DNA of 64,000 nt from Bosea sp. BIWAKO-01 (GCF_001748145.1 NZ_BCQA01000001.1:4862501-4926500), one strand, 5' to 3'; positions 30,949 to 38,343 are shown, counted from the stretch's first letter. The notes: a model not told the origin generated them from the sequence alone. Made by a program: numbers and translations.

Positions 30949-32619
30949 TTACCGGCCACTGCCAGTGCCTCCGGCGTTGCCGCCACCGTGGCCACCCCCA
31001 TTGCCGCCGCTGTTGCCGCCACCATGGCCACCGCCGTTACCGCCGCCCTGGCCTCCGCCGTTGCCGCTGCCCTGACCGCCGCCGTTACCGCCGCCCTGGC
31101 CACCACCGTGGCCGCCGCCGTTGCCGCCGCCCTGGCCACCGCCGTTGCCACCACCGTTACCGCCGCCCTGGCCACCGCCGTTACCGCCGCCATTGCCACC
31201 ACCGTGGCCGCCGCCATTGCCACCGCCGTTACCGCCGCCATTGCCACCACCGTGGCCGCCGCCATTGCCGCCACCGCTGCCACCGCCGTTACCGCCGCCC
31301 TGGCCGCCACCGTGGCCGCCGCCGTTGCCACCGCCGTTACCGCCGCCCTGGCCGCCGCCGTTGCCACCACCATGGCCACCACCGTTACCGCCGCCCTGGC
31401 CACCGCCGTGGCCCCCGCCGTTGCCACCACCGTTACCGCCGCCGTGGCCGCCGCCGTTGCCACCGCCGTGGCCACCGCCGTTACCGCCGCCGTGGCCACC
31501 ACCATGGCCACCGCCGTTACCACCGCCGTGGCCACCACCGTGGCCGCCGCCATGGCCTCCGCCGGAGCCACCGTTGCCACCGGAGCCGCCGCTACCGCCG
31601 GAACCGCCACTGCCACCGGAGCCGCCGCTACCGCCGGAACCGCCACTGCCACCGGAGCTACCGCTACCGCCGGAACCGCCACTGCCACCGGAGCTACCGC
31701 TACCGCCGGAACCGCCACTGCCGCCGGAGCTACCGCTACCGCCGGAACCGCCACTGCCGCCGGAGCTACCGCTACCGCCGGAACCGCCACTGCCGCCGGA
31801 GCCACCGCTACCGCCAGATCCACCACCGCCGCCCGAACTGCCGCCCCCACTGGACCCAGCGCCCCCACCTGATCCACCGCCTCCGCCGGGCCCGCTGCCC
31901 GAACCCGAACCGCTGCTGTTGCTCGCTGTGCTGGCGCCGCCGCCAGCAGGATTTCCGCCCTCGCCGCCGTTGCCGTTACCGTTGCCTGCCGGATTTCCGG
32001 CGCTGCCGGAGGCTCCGGAAGACAGCGCTCCCGTTGTCAGCGGCGGGCACGCCCAGTACTCGCCGCCGTCCTGCTGGTAGAGGGCACATGCCTGATTGGG
32101 CGCACGCGTCCGGCGACCGTTAGGGGTGACAGCGCTGTAATACTGAACGCCGCCAGGTGCAGCCTCCTGGAAGGCGGGCGCCCCGGTGCCGATCGCCGCC
32201 GTGGCGCGCGGTGGACAGGCCCACAAGGGCCCGCTGTCATATTCCTGAATGACACAGTCCCGACTAGGCGCCCGCGTTTTGCGCCCGTTGGCAGTGACCG
32301 CGTTGTAATACCGCACCCCGCCGGGAGCGGGGAGGCTCGAAGCCGATCCGGATGTCGCAGCCGGACTGCTCGCGGACCAATCCAGGCCTACAGGTCCACT
32401 CACCCTGTTGCGGCCGGACGGATCGCACTGCCAGAGTCTCTGGCCTCCGACGAGTTTGCTTTCGCAGGAACGATAGGGCGGTTGCGTCGGAGTGCCGTCT
32501 AACGCGAAGCCTTCATAATATTCGGGAAGGCCACGAGCGGCAGGGTTCTGCGCGTAGGAAAGTGTCGGTGTTGTCGCAAGCAAACCGGCAATCAGTATGC
32601 TGGATTTGAAGTGTATCAT
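30949..32619 (-). CDS. Secreted C-x12-C module protein with Gly-rich repeat tail
   Basis: Exported protein of about 556 residues, unrecognised as a family. A signal peptide (to about residue 24, SYA-Q) is followed by three similar modules of about 38 residues, each with YY-x-[G/A], a D/N-G-x-x-T/R stretch, then C-x12-C ending W-x-C-[D/P]-P. From about residue 205 the sequence becomes Gly/Ser/Asn, then about 25 GGS-type units and about 50 tetrapeptides GGG[N/H/Q]; roughly 15 carry His. The ATG at 32617-32619 has GGAGG eight bases upstream. The C-terminal tail ends at a plain stop without an anchor. Codon use follows the GC-rich host; the long opposite-strand open frames here are artefacts of the repeat. 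Confidence 0.8.
   Translation of the reverse strand: MIHFKSSILIAGLLATTPTLSYAQNPAARGLPEYYEGFALDGTPTQPPYRSCESKLVGGQRLWQCDPSGRNRVSGPVGLDWSASSPAATSGSASSLPAPGGVRYYNAVTANGRKTRAPSRDCVIQEYDSGPLWACPPRATAAIGTGAPAFQEAAPGGVQYYSAVTPNGRRTRAPNQACALYQQDGGEYWACPPLTTGALSSGASGSAGNPAGNGNGNGGEGGNPAGGGASTASNSSGSGSGSGPGGGGGSGGGAGSSGGGSSGGGGGSGGSGGSGGSGGSGGSGSSGGSGGSGGSGSSGGSGGSGGSGSSGGSGGSGGSGSSGGSGGSGGSGGSGGSGGSGGSGGSGGNGGSGGGHGGGHGGGHGGGNGGGHGGGHGGGNGGGHGGGNGGGHGGGNGGGNGGGHGGGQGGGNGGGHGGGNGGGQGGGNGGGNGGGHGGGQGGGNGGGSGGGNGGGHGGGNGGGNGGGNGGGHGGGNGGGNGGGQGGGNGGGNGGGQGGGNGGGHGGGQGGGNGGGQGSGNGGGQGGGNGGGHGGGNSGGNGGGHGGGNAGGTGSGR
30955..31850 (-). repeat. Low-complexity GGS and GGGX coding repeat
   Basis: Degenerate 9-base and 12-base units encoding Gly-Gly-Ser (about 31565-31850) and GGG followed by Asn, His, Gln or Ser (about 30955-31565). 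Third positions vary, so the array is a protein-level repeat and not a fresh DNA expansion, although several GGS units are near-identical and could slip. Confidence 0.85.
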
Positions 32620-33180
32620 AGCAATGCCTCCCGCCCTGGGAGACATAAAGCCGCCAGGTCGCTAAATAGATTTTCTTTGAAATACGGAGATCAATTTCAA
32701 GATTTCGCCGCCTTATCATTCTTGAGCATATTGAGGTTTTCCAGTTTTGCTCAATTTGGCTTTTACGCTAGGTCGTTTCTCCTTAGGGAGGATAGGCCCA
32801 CGCCCAGCCCGAGCCTCTCTCATCATCCGAAGGGGGAGGCCTTCCGAGTTCCGGGCTCGAATGGCCAGCTTCACGCACGAGCCCATCGCAGGAACGGCAG
32901 GGCGCGAAAGTGGTGGGTTGCATCTGCACGCAGCGTGTCAGCGCACGCGAAGGCGAACGAACTGAGTGTGCTTTGATGGCCGTTCGGCTCGATTTCATCA
33001 TCCGCGCCCCGGCCTGCGGGAAGGCAGGGTAGGTAATGCCTCACGAATTTGCCTGGGAATTTCATCGGAACTTACGGTTCCCATGGCGGCAGTTCGGTGC
33101 TATCTCGTTGCGCGTCGCACGTGGCCGTCGAGGAGCGTGTGCGATCGTTTCGCGAGTGATTTGATGCACTTGCAGACAGT
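32620..33180. other. Intergenic region upstream of Gly-rich gene and tRNA-Pro
   Basis: About 560 bases between the minus-strand glycine-rich gene and tRNA-Pro on the plus strand. The first 150 bases are AT-richer than the surroundings and should carry the promoter of the glycine-rich gene. Short open frames exist on both strands but none has a ribosome binding site with protein-like composition. I see no RNA gene or strong hairpin. Confidence 0.4.
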
Positions 33181-33257
33181 CGGGGTATAGCGCAGCCCGG
33201 TAGCGCATCTGCTTTGGGAGCAGAGGGTCCCAGGTTCGAATCCTGGTGCCCCGACCA
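33181..33257 (+). tRNA. tRNA-Pro(UGG)
   Basis: Complete 77-base cloverleaf with encoded CCA. The acceptor arm pairs CGGGGTA with TGCCCCG, the anticodon stem TCTGC/GCAGA holds loop TTTGGGA with anticodon TGG, and the T arm CCAGG-TTCGAAT-CCTGG is standard. A perfect 20-base palindrome (33272-33291) follows closely. Confidence 0.97.
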
Positions 33258-33271
33258 TTCTCGAGATCGCC

Positions 33272-33291
33272 TGGCCCGCTATAGCGGGCCA
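33272..33291. terminator. Palindrome after tRNA-Pro
   Basis: TGGCCCGCTA immediately followed by its reverse complement TAGCGGGCCA. It lies 14 bases after tRNA-Pro and 32 bases before the complex I subunit gene. No T-run follows, so it may be a processing or attenuating hairpin rather than a full terminator. Confidence 0.45.
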
Positions 33292-33323
33292 ATGGAATGA
33301 CGAGCTGACGGCCGAGCCAGAGC

Positions 33324-33629
33324 ATGACCGCACGCATTTATCGCCCAGCCCGCAATGCCATGCAGTCCGGCACGGCAAAGACCGAGCGCTGGCTGCTGGA
33401 ATTCGAGCCGGAACAGCCGCGCCAGATCGAACCGCTGATGGGGTGGACATCCTCTGCCGATATGAAGAGCCAGGTGAAACTCTGGTTCGACACGGAGGAT
33501 GAGGCAGTGGCCTATGCCACGCGCAACGGTATCGCCTACCGGGTGGAGCAGCCCAATATGCCGAAGCGGCGCGGCATGGCCTATTCGGATAACTTCAAGT
33601 TCAATCGTGTCGGGCAGTGGACCCACTGA
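33324..33629 (+). CDS. ETC complex I subunit, NDUFS4-like
   Basis: Small cytoplasmic-side accessory subunit of NADH:quinone oxidoreductase, 101 residues, matching the bacterial form of mitochondrial NDUFS4 that is nearly restricted to alphaproteobacteria. Visible family elements are ARIYRPARNAMQSGTAKT at the start, W.LEFEPE, PLMGWTSSADM with L.F.T.EEA-like FDTEDEAVAYA, and the end KRRGMAYSDNFKFNRVGQWTH. The start ATG at 33324 gives a family-length protein. It sits between tRNA-Pro and the interrupted tRNA-Arg; the NuoA-N operon is elsewhere. Confidence 0.93.
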   Translation: MTARIYRPARNAMQSGTAKTERWLLEFEPEQPRQIEPLMGWTSSADMKSQVKLWFDTEDEAVAYATRNGIAYRVEQPNMPKRRGMAYSDNFKFNRVGQWTH

Positions 33630-33666
33630 CCAACCATTTGGCGCCTGACCGGGCGCTGTCGACTAC

Positions 33667-33707
33667 GGGCCCGCAGCTCAGTTGGATAGAGCAGCAGCCT
33701 TCTAAGC
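33667..33707 (+). pseudogene. tRNA-Arg(UCU), 5' half, interrupted in anticodon loop
   Basis: Acceptor strand GGGCCCG, D arm and 5' anticodon stem, then loop CTTCTAA (anticodon TCT) and the first bases of the 3' stem. The sequence then leaves tRNA and enters the inserted element. Joined to 34760-34795 it makes a perfect 77-base cloverleaf: acceptor GGGCCCG/CGGGCTC, anticodon stem GCAGC/GCTGC. Confidence 0.92.
33697..33707 (+). repeat. Attachment-site core, left (attL)
   Basis: GCCTTCTAAGC, spanning the anticodon loop of the interrupted tRNA-Arg. The same 11 bases occur at 34749-34759 at the other end of the element, as expected for the crossover core of a site-specific integration. Confidence 0.85.
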
Positions 33708-33727
33708 GGTCCCGTGAACTAGAATGA

Positions 33728-33764
33728 TGCAGCGTCAACATAGACTTAGTTTTTGATGACGCTG
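33728..33764. repeat. Inverted repeat near left end of element
   Basis: GCAGCGTCA and TGACGCTGC form a perfect 9-base inverted repeat with a 19-base spacer that contains GACTTAGTTTTT. GCAGCGTCA recurs at 34663-34671, and GACTCAGTTTT at 34734, both near the right end. The position fits binding sites for the lost integrase or excisionase. Confidence 0.6.
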
Positions 33765-33768
33765 CGTA

Positions 33769-33783
33769 AGGGTATGGTTCAGG
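33769..33783 (+). repeat. AGGGTATGGTTC repeat, copy 1
   Basis: AGGGTATGGTTCAGG. The same 15 bases occur at 34598-34612, with a 12-base copy directly following at 34610-34621. Copies sit near each end of the element in the same orientation. Confidence 0.75.
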
Positions 33784-33824
33784 CTACGGTTGGGTTTTGC
33801 CATAAAGAATCAATGACTTAGCGT

Positions 33825-33860
33825 AAAAATTGACCAGCTGCTGTTGGCGGCTGGTCAATT
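33825..33860 (-). terminator. Minus-strand intrinsic terminator beside element tRNA
   Basis: Perfect 11-base arms AATTGACCAGC (33828-33838) and GCTGGTCAATT (33850-33860). On the minus strand the hairpin is followed by a run of five T (complement of 33825-33829), the form of a rho-independent terminator. It would stop transcription coming from the antitoxin gene after it has crossed the tRNA antisense. It ends one base before the tRNA starts. Confidence 0.65.
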
Positions 33861-33861
33861 C

Positions 33862-33938
<77 letters not shown>

Positions 33939-34077
33939 TCACTTCGCGCTGTCGACCTTCGGCGTTTCCGCCCGCCATCAACAGCCGTCACCGCAGCGGG
34001 CCGCTGGCGGGTTTACGAGCTATGATCGAGATATTCCTTTCTGGTACGGAAACCCGCTTCGGCTGGTTCTTTTTGGG

Positions 34078-34401
34078 CTATACAGCCTTCTTCTTGCGCG
34101 CTGGGTTCATGCGCTCGGTGCTTGCCGACAACTGAAACCCAAGGCCGCGCAGGATCGCAAGCACCGTGCCGAATTCCGGGTTCCCGGTATCCCCCAGCGC
34201 CTTATACTGCCCCTCGCGGGTGATGCCTGCTGACTTCGCCGTGTCTGTCATCCCGCGAGCGCGGGCAATCGTTCTAAGCGCCTCGCAGATTTCTGCAGGG
34301 GTGCCGTCCTCAAGGTAGGCGGTCAGGTATTCCGCCTGGGCTTCAAGGGTGTTCAGCGCCTCGGCTGCGTCGAACTCGGGCAGGTCTGAAACTTTTCCCA
34401 T
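34078..34401 (-). CDS. HigA-type addiction module antitoxin, orphan
   Basis: Predicted 107-residue DNA-binding antitoxin. The family pattern is visible: FDAAEALNTLEAQAEYLTAYLEDGTPAEICEALRTIARARGMTDTAKSAGITREGQYKALGDTGNPEFGTVLAILRGLGFQL, an Xre-like helix-turn-helix with the REGQYKAL recognition helix typical of antidotes paired with RelE/ParE toxins. The ATG at 34399-34401 directly follows GAGGAA. Normally the toxin gene lies just upstream, and only its degraded end is found there (34406-34520). The open frame extends to 34626 but that part is not antitoxin. Autorepression would be expected. Confidence 0.82.
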   Translation of the reverse strand: MGKVSDLPEFDAAEALNTLEAQAEYLTAYLEDGTPAEICEALRTIARARGMTDTAKSAGITREGQYKALGDTGNPEFGTVLAILRGLGFQLSASTERMNPARKKKAV

Positions 34402-34405
34402 TTCC

Positions 34406-34520
34406 TCAATCCTTCCAATCCGCCGCGATTGCCGTCGCGCTCGATGTCCTTCGATTGCGTCCGCTTGTCGCGACCGACCAGCAAAGACGCATGAGTTCGA
34501 GTTGAGCAGCAGGGTGGTGG
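34406..34520 (-). pseudogene. RelE/HigB-type toxin, C-terminal remnant
   Basis: Reading the minus strand upstream of the antitoxin gives LLVGRDKRTQSKDIER in one frame and ATAIAADWKD plus stop in another; together they reproduce the end of a RelE/HigB toxin (consensus LLxGGDKxxQxxDIxxA). At least one frameshift separates them. The stop (34406-34408) lies just before the antitoxin ATG, as in intact modules. Further upstream the similarity is lost, so the N-terminal part is gone. Confidence 0.6.
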
Positions 34521-34597
34521 CGCGTCTTGTCAAGCATGCGTGGCGGGGATCGTCGACTGTTTGGCGCGCGGTAAGCAAGGCACGTCTCTCCCAAATT

Positions 34598-34623
34598 AGG
34601 GTATGGTTCAGGGTATGGTTCGG
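34598..34623 (+). repeat. AGGGTATGGTTC repeats, copies 2 and 3
   Basis: AGGGTATGGTTCAGG at 34598-34612 overlaps AGGGTATGGTTCGG at 34610-34623. They match copy 1 near the left end. Tandem 12-base spacing suggests arm-type binding sites or the 3' flank of a lost gene. Confidence 0.7.
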
Positions 34624-34748
34624 CAAAAGCGCAATAGCCTTTTGTTCGCAGTTCGTTAAACGGCAGCGTCAAAAATAACGAAATATTATCAGTTGTTTAT
34701 CGTGATTTTGGGTGGCAGCAAATTATTGCTGATGACTCAGTTTTAATT

Positions 34749-34759
34749 GCCTTCTAAGC
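34749..34759 (+). repeat. Attachment-site core, right (attR)
   Basis: GCCTTCTAAGC, the second copy of the core at 33697. The sequence to its left (TTTTAATT) is element; to its right is the 3' half of the tRNA. Confidence 0.85.
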
Positions 34760-34795
34760 TGCTGGTCGCAGGTTCGAATCCTGCCGGGCTCGCCA
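34760..34795 (+). pseudogene. tRNA-Arg(UCU), 3' half
   Basis: 3' anticodon-stem remainder, variable loop, T arm GCAGG-TTCGAAT-CCTGC, acceptor CGGGCTC, discriminator G and encoded CCA. It completes the half at 33667-33707. On its own it has no promoter or 5' half and cannot be a functional tRNA. Confidence 0.92.
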
Positions 34796-34862
34796 CTTCT
34801 ATCGATCGCAGTCGCGGGACGCGCTGAGATCCATCAAAAACCGCACGGACTGGATTCTCGCG

Positions 34863-35078
34863 ATGAGCGACGTGAAGGACAGCAACGGCAATGTCCTGAA
34901 GGACGGCGATTCCGTGACGCTGATCAGGGATCTCAAGGTTAAGGGGACCTCCGTCACCTTGAAACGCGGTACCCTGGTCAAGAACATCCGCCTGACTGGC
35001 AGCGAGGATGAGATCGAGTGCAACGCCGAAAAGGTGAAGGGACTCGTGCTCAGAACGGAATTCCTGAAGAAGGCCTGA
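34863..35078 (+). CDS. PhnA-domain (YjdM-like) short protein
   Basis: 71-residue cytoplasmic protein comprising just the C-terminal PhnA domain: VKDSNGNVLKDGDSVTLIRDLKVKGTSVTLKRGTLVKNIRLT and an end EIECNAEKVKGLVLRTEFLKK. The N-terminal zinc ribbon of the longer PhnA/YjdM is absent, which is usual for the short alphaproteobacterial form. Despite its name, a role in phosphonate use is not established. ATG at 34863 has a weak GGA upstream. It begins 67 bases after the right half of the interrupted tRNA and belongs to the host flank. Confidence 0.9.
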   Translation: MSDVKDSNGNVLKDGDSVTLIRDLKVKGTSVTLKRGTLVKNIRLTGSEDEIECNAEKVKGLVLRTEFLKKA

Positions 35079-35449
35079 CGCTGGCCCGAAGGGTTCAACC
35101 TTCTCCCCCGAGTTTCGGAGCCGCCGGCATCGACGGTGCCTGCGCAGTGTAGGTCGAGGATCATTCGACCGAAAAAGACGAAGGCCGCGAGGACTGCGCC
35201 GGAGAAGCCTGGCCTCGGATAATCCTCCTGCATCGTCGTCGCGGCTGCGGCTCCCGCAAGGGATATCCTGCGTTTGGCTTGCAGGAGGGGAGGTGGCGTC
35301 GTAAACGGCGTGCGTCGCCGGGACGCGGGCCGTTTTGCCTTGATCGCGCCCGAAAGCCCCGCCATGCCGGCGGCGCCCTGGGTCGATACCTGGCCTTGCG
35401 ACATTCATGCCTGCGATGAACGCGACCTGGCCGGTCGCGAGGATGGACA
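35079..35449. other. Intergenic region, phnA-like gene to ArnT-like gene
   Basis: About 370 bases. Open frames on the minus strand cross this region and the neighbouring gene but look like GC-frame shadows. One stretch (minus strand, from 35235) could encode a short peptide with a hydrophobic segment; it has no convincing ribosome site. No RNA gene recognised. A promoter for the glycosyltransferase run probably lies here. Confidence 0.35.
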
Positions 35450-37138
35450 ATGCTTTCGCTCCGGCCCGTGTTTGACCGTATCTCCGTTTTCGCATCGGCC
35501 AGCCATTGGCGCGCCTGCGTCTTCCTGCTTCTGCTCTCCCTTGCTGCCTTCCTGCCGGGGTTCACGAGCCTCCAGCCGCTCGATCGCGACGAGCCGCGCT
35601 TCGCGCAGGCGAGCAAACAGATGCTCGAGACCGGCGATTTCGTCGATATCCGCTTCCAGCACGAGGCGCGGCACAAGAAGCCCGTCGGAATCTATTGGCT
35701 GCAGAGCGCGGCTGTTACTGCCGGCGAGGCGCTGGGCGTCCAGGACCCTCGTCATCAGATCTGGCTCTATCGCTTGCCGTCTCTGATCGGCGCGGTCGCC
35801 ACGGTGTTGCTGACCTACTGGGCGCTGCTTGCTTTCTTCAGCCCGGGCGTGGCGCTGCTCGGCGGGGCCCTGATGGCCGCTGCCGTGTTGCTCGGGGTCG
35901 AAGCCCGGATCGCCAAGACCGATGCGGTGCTCGCGGCCTGCGCGGTGGCGACGATGGGGGCATTGGCGCGCGCCTGGCTGGATTGGACCCGCTCGCTCGC
36001 CTTCGTGCCCGACCGCCGCAACTGGCTGGTGTTTTGGGGCGCGACAGCGATTGCCCTGCTGATCAAGGGGCCAATCGTGCCGATGGTCTGGGGGCTCGCC
36101 ACCATTGTCCTGTGCATCCGCGAGCGCTCCTGGCGCTGGTTCTCATCGTTGCGCCCGTCCTGGGGGCTGCTGCTTTGCCTGCTGGTCGTGCTGCCCTGGT
36201 TCCTGGCGATCGCCTGGAAGACCGGCGGCGGCTTCTTCACGGCCAGCGTCGGCAACGACATGCTAGGCAAAGTCGCGGAGGGCCAGGAGAAGCACTGGGG
36301 GCCGCCCGGGCTCTATCTGCTGATCTTCTTCGGCACCTATTGGCCCGCTGCTGCTTTCGCCGCGATGGCGATCCCCTTTGCCTGGGTGCGTCGCCGCGAG
36401 CCGCAGATCATCTTCCTGCTGGCCTGGATCGTGCCATCCTGGATCGTCTTCGAGGCGGTGCCGACCAAGCTGCCCCATTACGTGCTGCCGCTCTATCCGG
36501 CGGTTACGGCGTTGCTGCTTCTGGCGATGGTCAACGGCGGCATCGACCGCCTTCGGCGTGGCGCCACAGCGACCGCCGCGCTGGTCCTGCTGGTCCCGGC
36601 GGCGCTTGTGGGCGTCATCATCTATGCCAACTGGACGCTTGATCGCACCGTACCCTATCTCGCATTCCCGGTTTTCGCCCTGGCGCTGTTCGTGGCCTGG
36701 CGCGTCGTCATGGCGTTCCGGCGGGGCGACCTGGAGGGGGCACTCTGGCGCTGCGTCCTGGCGAGCCTCTTGCTCTCGATCGGCGTCTACGGTTTTGCGA
36801 TCGAGAGCCTGCGCTCGCTCAAGCTTTCGCCGCGTCTGGCGGAAGCCGTCCGGGCGGTCGGCTGTGCCGATCCCGCGGTGATGACCGTCGGATATCGTGA
36901 GCCTAGCCTCGTCTTCCTGACCGGGACCGATCTTGCCATGGGGGCGAATGGTGCGGCGGCTGCTGCCTTCCTGAAGGAGCCCGGCTGCCGGATCGCGCTC
37001 GTCGAGAAGCGTTTCGAAGCGGAGTTCCACGCCGGCGTCGCCGCCGCCGGGATCACGCCACGTCTCGTCACCTCGATTCCCGGTTTCAATCTCAATGGCG
37101 GCAAGCGGCTCGAGATGGCCGTGTTCGCGCGACAGTGA
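35450..37138 (+). CDS. ArnT-like polyprenyl-phosphate-sugar glycosyltransferase
   Basis: Inner-membrane GT-C glycosyltransferase of 562 residues. After the first membrane segment comes LDRDEPRFAQASKQMLETGDFVDIRFQHEARHKKPVGIYWLQS, the loop with the acidic D-E-x-R/H-KKP pattern of ArnT and protein O-mannosyltransferases that coordinates metal and polyprenyl-phosphate donor. About ten more hydrophobic segments follow, then a C-terminal periplasmic-like domain. Such enzymes move a sugar from an undecaprenyl carrier to lipid A or core. With the adjacent GT2 and LAB_N genes it forms a likely lipid A/core modification operon; the sugar is unknown. ATG at 35450 follows GAGGATGG. Confidence 0.88.
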   Translation: MLSLRPVFDRISVFASASHWRACVFLLLLSLAAFLPGFTSLQPLDRDEPRFAQASKQMLETGDFVDIRFQHEARHKKPVGIYWLQSAAVTAGEALGVQDPRHQIWLYRLPSLIGAVATVLLTYWALLAFFSPGVALLGGALMAAAVLLGVEARIAKTDAVLAACAVATMGALARAWLDWTRSLAFVPDRRNWLVFWGATAIALLIKGPIVPMVWGLATIVLCIRERSWRWFSSLRPSWGLLLCLLVVLPWFLAIAWKTGGGFFTASVGNDMLGKVAEGQEKHWGPPGLYLLIFFGTYWPAAAFAAMAIPFAWVRRREPQIIFLLAWIVPSWIVFEAVPTKLPHYVLPLYPAVTALLLLAMVNGGIDRLRRGATATAALVLLVPAALVGVIIYANWTLDRTVPYLAFPVFALALFVAWRVVMAFRRGDLEGALWRCVLASLLLSIGVYGFAIESLRSLKLSPRLAEAVRAVGCADPAVMTVGYREPSLVFLTGTDLAMGANGAAAAAFLKEPGCRIALVEKRFEAEFHAGVAAAGITPRLVTSIPGFNLNGGKRLEMAVFARQ

Positions 37139-37202
37139 AACCTGCTTGCCCTGTTGGCGCGCTTGACGCAGTTTGCGCGCCGTTTTCCCGGATGAAGCTT
37201 TC

Positions 37203-37952
37203 GTGACCGAGACCCAACCCATCAGCTTGCCGCAACTCAGCGTTGTCGTGCCCGTTCGCAACGAAGTCGGCAATGTCGGGCCGCTGCTGGCCGATATCGA
37301 GGCGGCCTGCCAAACGCTCGGCGCCTTCGAGGTCATCTATGTCAATGACGGCTCGACCGATGGCACGGCGGCCGCGCTGCACGAGCTTGGCGCGACGCGC
37401 CCCTGGCTGCGAGTGATCCGCCACGAACAATCCTGCGGGCAAAGTGCGGCAGTGCGTACCGGTGTCCGCCACGCCCGGGCGCCGGTCGTGGTGACGCTCG
37501 ACGGTGACGGCCAGAACGATCCGGCGTTTATTCCCGCCATGGTGCAGGCTCTGCACAAGGCCGGATCGCAGGTCGGGCTCGTTCAGGGCCAGCGTGTCGG
37601 ACGCAAGGATACCGGCTTCAAGAAATGGCAGTCGCGCATCGCCAATGGTGTCCGGTGTCGCATTCTCAAGGACGGCACCCGCGACACGGGCTGCGGGCTG
37701 AAATGCTTCCGCCGCGAAGCCTATCTCGCCTTGCCCTATTTCGACGCGCTGCACCGGTTCATGCCGGCCTTGATGGTGCGGGAAGGCTACCAGGTCACGC
37801 ATGTCGATGTGCGGGATCGTCCGCGCCTGACCGGTGTCTCCAATTATGGCTTCTTCGACCGGCTCTGGGTCGGTATTCTTGATCTCGCCGGCGTCTGGTG
37901 GCTGATCCGCCGTCGCAAGCGCGTGCCGCAGATCGTGCCGGAGACGCTCTGA
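37203..37952 (+). CDS. Polyprenyl-phosphate glycosyltransferase, DPM/ArnC-like family 2
   Basis: Predicted 249-residue enzyme loading a sugar onto polyprenyl phosphate at the cytoplasmic face. N-terminal GT2 motifs are LSVVVPVRNEVGNVGPLLADI, VIYVNDGSTDGTAAAL and the metal-binding VVTLDGDGQNDP; DTGCGLKCFRREAYLALPYFDALHRFMPAL is the conserved acceptor block of DPM-type synthases. It has no long C-terminal membrane pair. I use the GTG start at 37203 (GGATGAA upstream); a TTG at 37173 is open too. Its stop overlaps the next start as TGATG, so translation is coupled to the LAB_N protein. Confidence 0.88.
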   Translation: MTETQPISLPQLSVVVPVRNEVGNVGPLLADIEAACQTLGAFEVIYVNDGSTDGTAAALHELGATRPWLRVIRHEQSCGQSAAVRTGVRHARAPVVVTLDGDGQNDPAFIPAMVQALHKAGSQVGLVQGQRVGRKDTGFKKWQSRIANGVRCRILKDGTRDTGCGLKCFRREAYLALPYFDALHRFMPALMVREGYQVTHVDVRDRPRLTGVSNYGFFDRLWVGILDLAGVWWLIRRRKRVPQIVPETL

Positions 37953-38296
37953 TGCTGATCGACCTCCAGCAAATGATCGGAGATTATTTTCACGACGTCT
38001 TCGTGAACAATATCGACTGGTGGGTCCTGCTCGGCGTCGTGGCGCAGGCGCTCTTCACCATGCGCTTTGTGGTGCAGTGGCTGGCGAGCGAGAAGGCGAA
38101 ACGGTCGGTCGTGCCGATGACCTTCTGGTGGTTCTCGATCGGCGGCGGAGCGCTGCTGCTGGTCTATGCGCTCTACCGCCGTGACCCGGTCTTCATCGTC
38201 GGGCAGGGCTTTGGCCTGTTCGTCTATTGCCGTAACCTGCAATTCGTCCTGCGCGCCAAGGCGAGGGGCGAGGATACGAACGCCGGTCCAGGCTGA
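37952..38296 (+). CDS. LAB_N (lipid A biosynthesis N-terminal) domain membrane protein
   Basis: Small inner-membrane protein of 114 residues with three hydrophobic segments. It matches the LAB_N domain, which is sometimes fused to the LpxB lipid-A-disaccharide synthase: WWVLLGVVAQALFTMRFVVQWLASEKAKRSVVPMTFWWFSIGGGALLLVYALYRRDPVFIVGQ. As a free-standing protein it is usually found beside DPM-like and ArnT-like glycosyltransferases, as here. Its exact role is unproven; a flippase or partner of the glycosyltransferase is often suggested. The ATG overlaps the upstream stop by one base. Confidence 0.9.
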   Translation: MLIDLQQMIGDYFHDVFVNNIDWWVLLGVVAQALFTMRFVVQWLASEKAKRSVVPMTFWWFSIGGGALLLVYALYRRDPVFIVGQGFGLFVYCRNLQFVLRAKARGEDTNAGPG

Positions 38297-38297
38297 C

Positions 38298-38340
38298 GCA
38301 TCGGCCCGAAACGTGCATTGCGGTTTTCGGGAAGGCCGGT
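38298..38340. repeat. Dispersed intergenic repeat, copy 2
   Basis: Starts GCATCGGCCCGAAACG as at 20989, then TGCATTGCGGTTTTCGGGAAGGCCGGTG. The ends are imperfectly complementary (GCATCGGCCCGAAA with TTTTCGGGAAGGCCGGTG), so it can form a hairpin. It resembles intergenic palindromes common in Hyphomicrobiales. Confidence 0.65.
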
Positions 38341-38343
38341 GAT

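Noticed and set aside
31565..31850. CRISPR-like repeat array
   Set aside because: Units are 9 bases, contiguous and protein-coding (Gly-Gly-Ser); there are no spacers or cas genes.
30799..32080. Long open frames opposite and beside the glycine-rich gene (Ala/Val/Thr-rich and Pro-Trp-Leu-rich)
   Set aside because: They are other-frame readings of the GGS/GGGX repeat. They have no ribosome site, and the minus-strand frame with signal peptide and GGAGG explains the DNA.
34799..35676. Minus-strand frames across the phnA-like gene and the start of the ArnT-like gene
   Set aside because: No domain, no ribosome site; they overlap two convincing plus-strand genes. A short hydrophobic peptide from 35235 remains a remote possibility.
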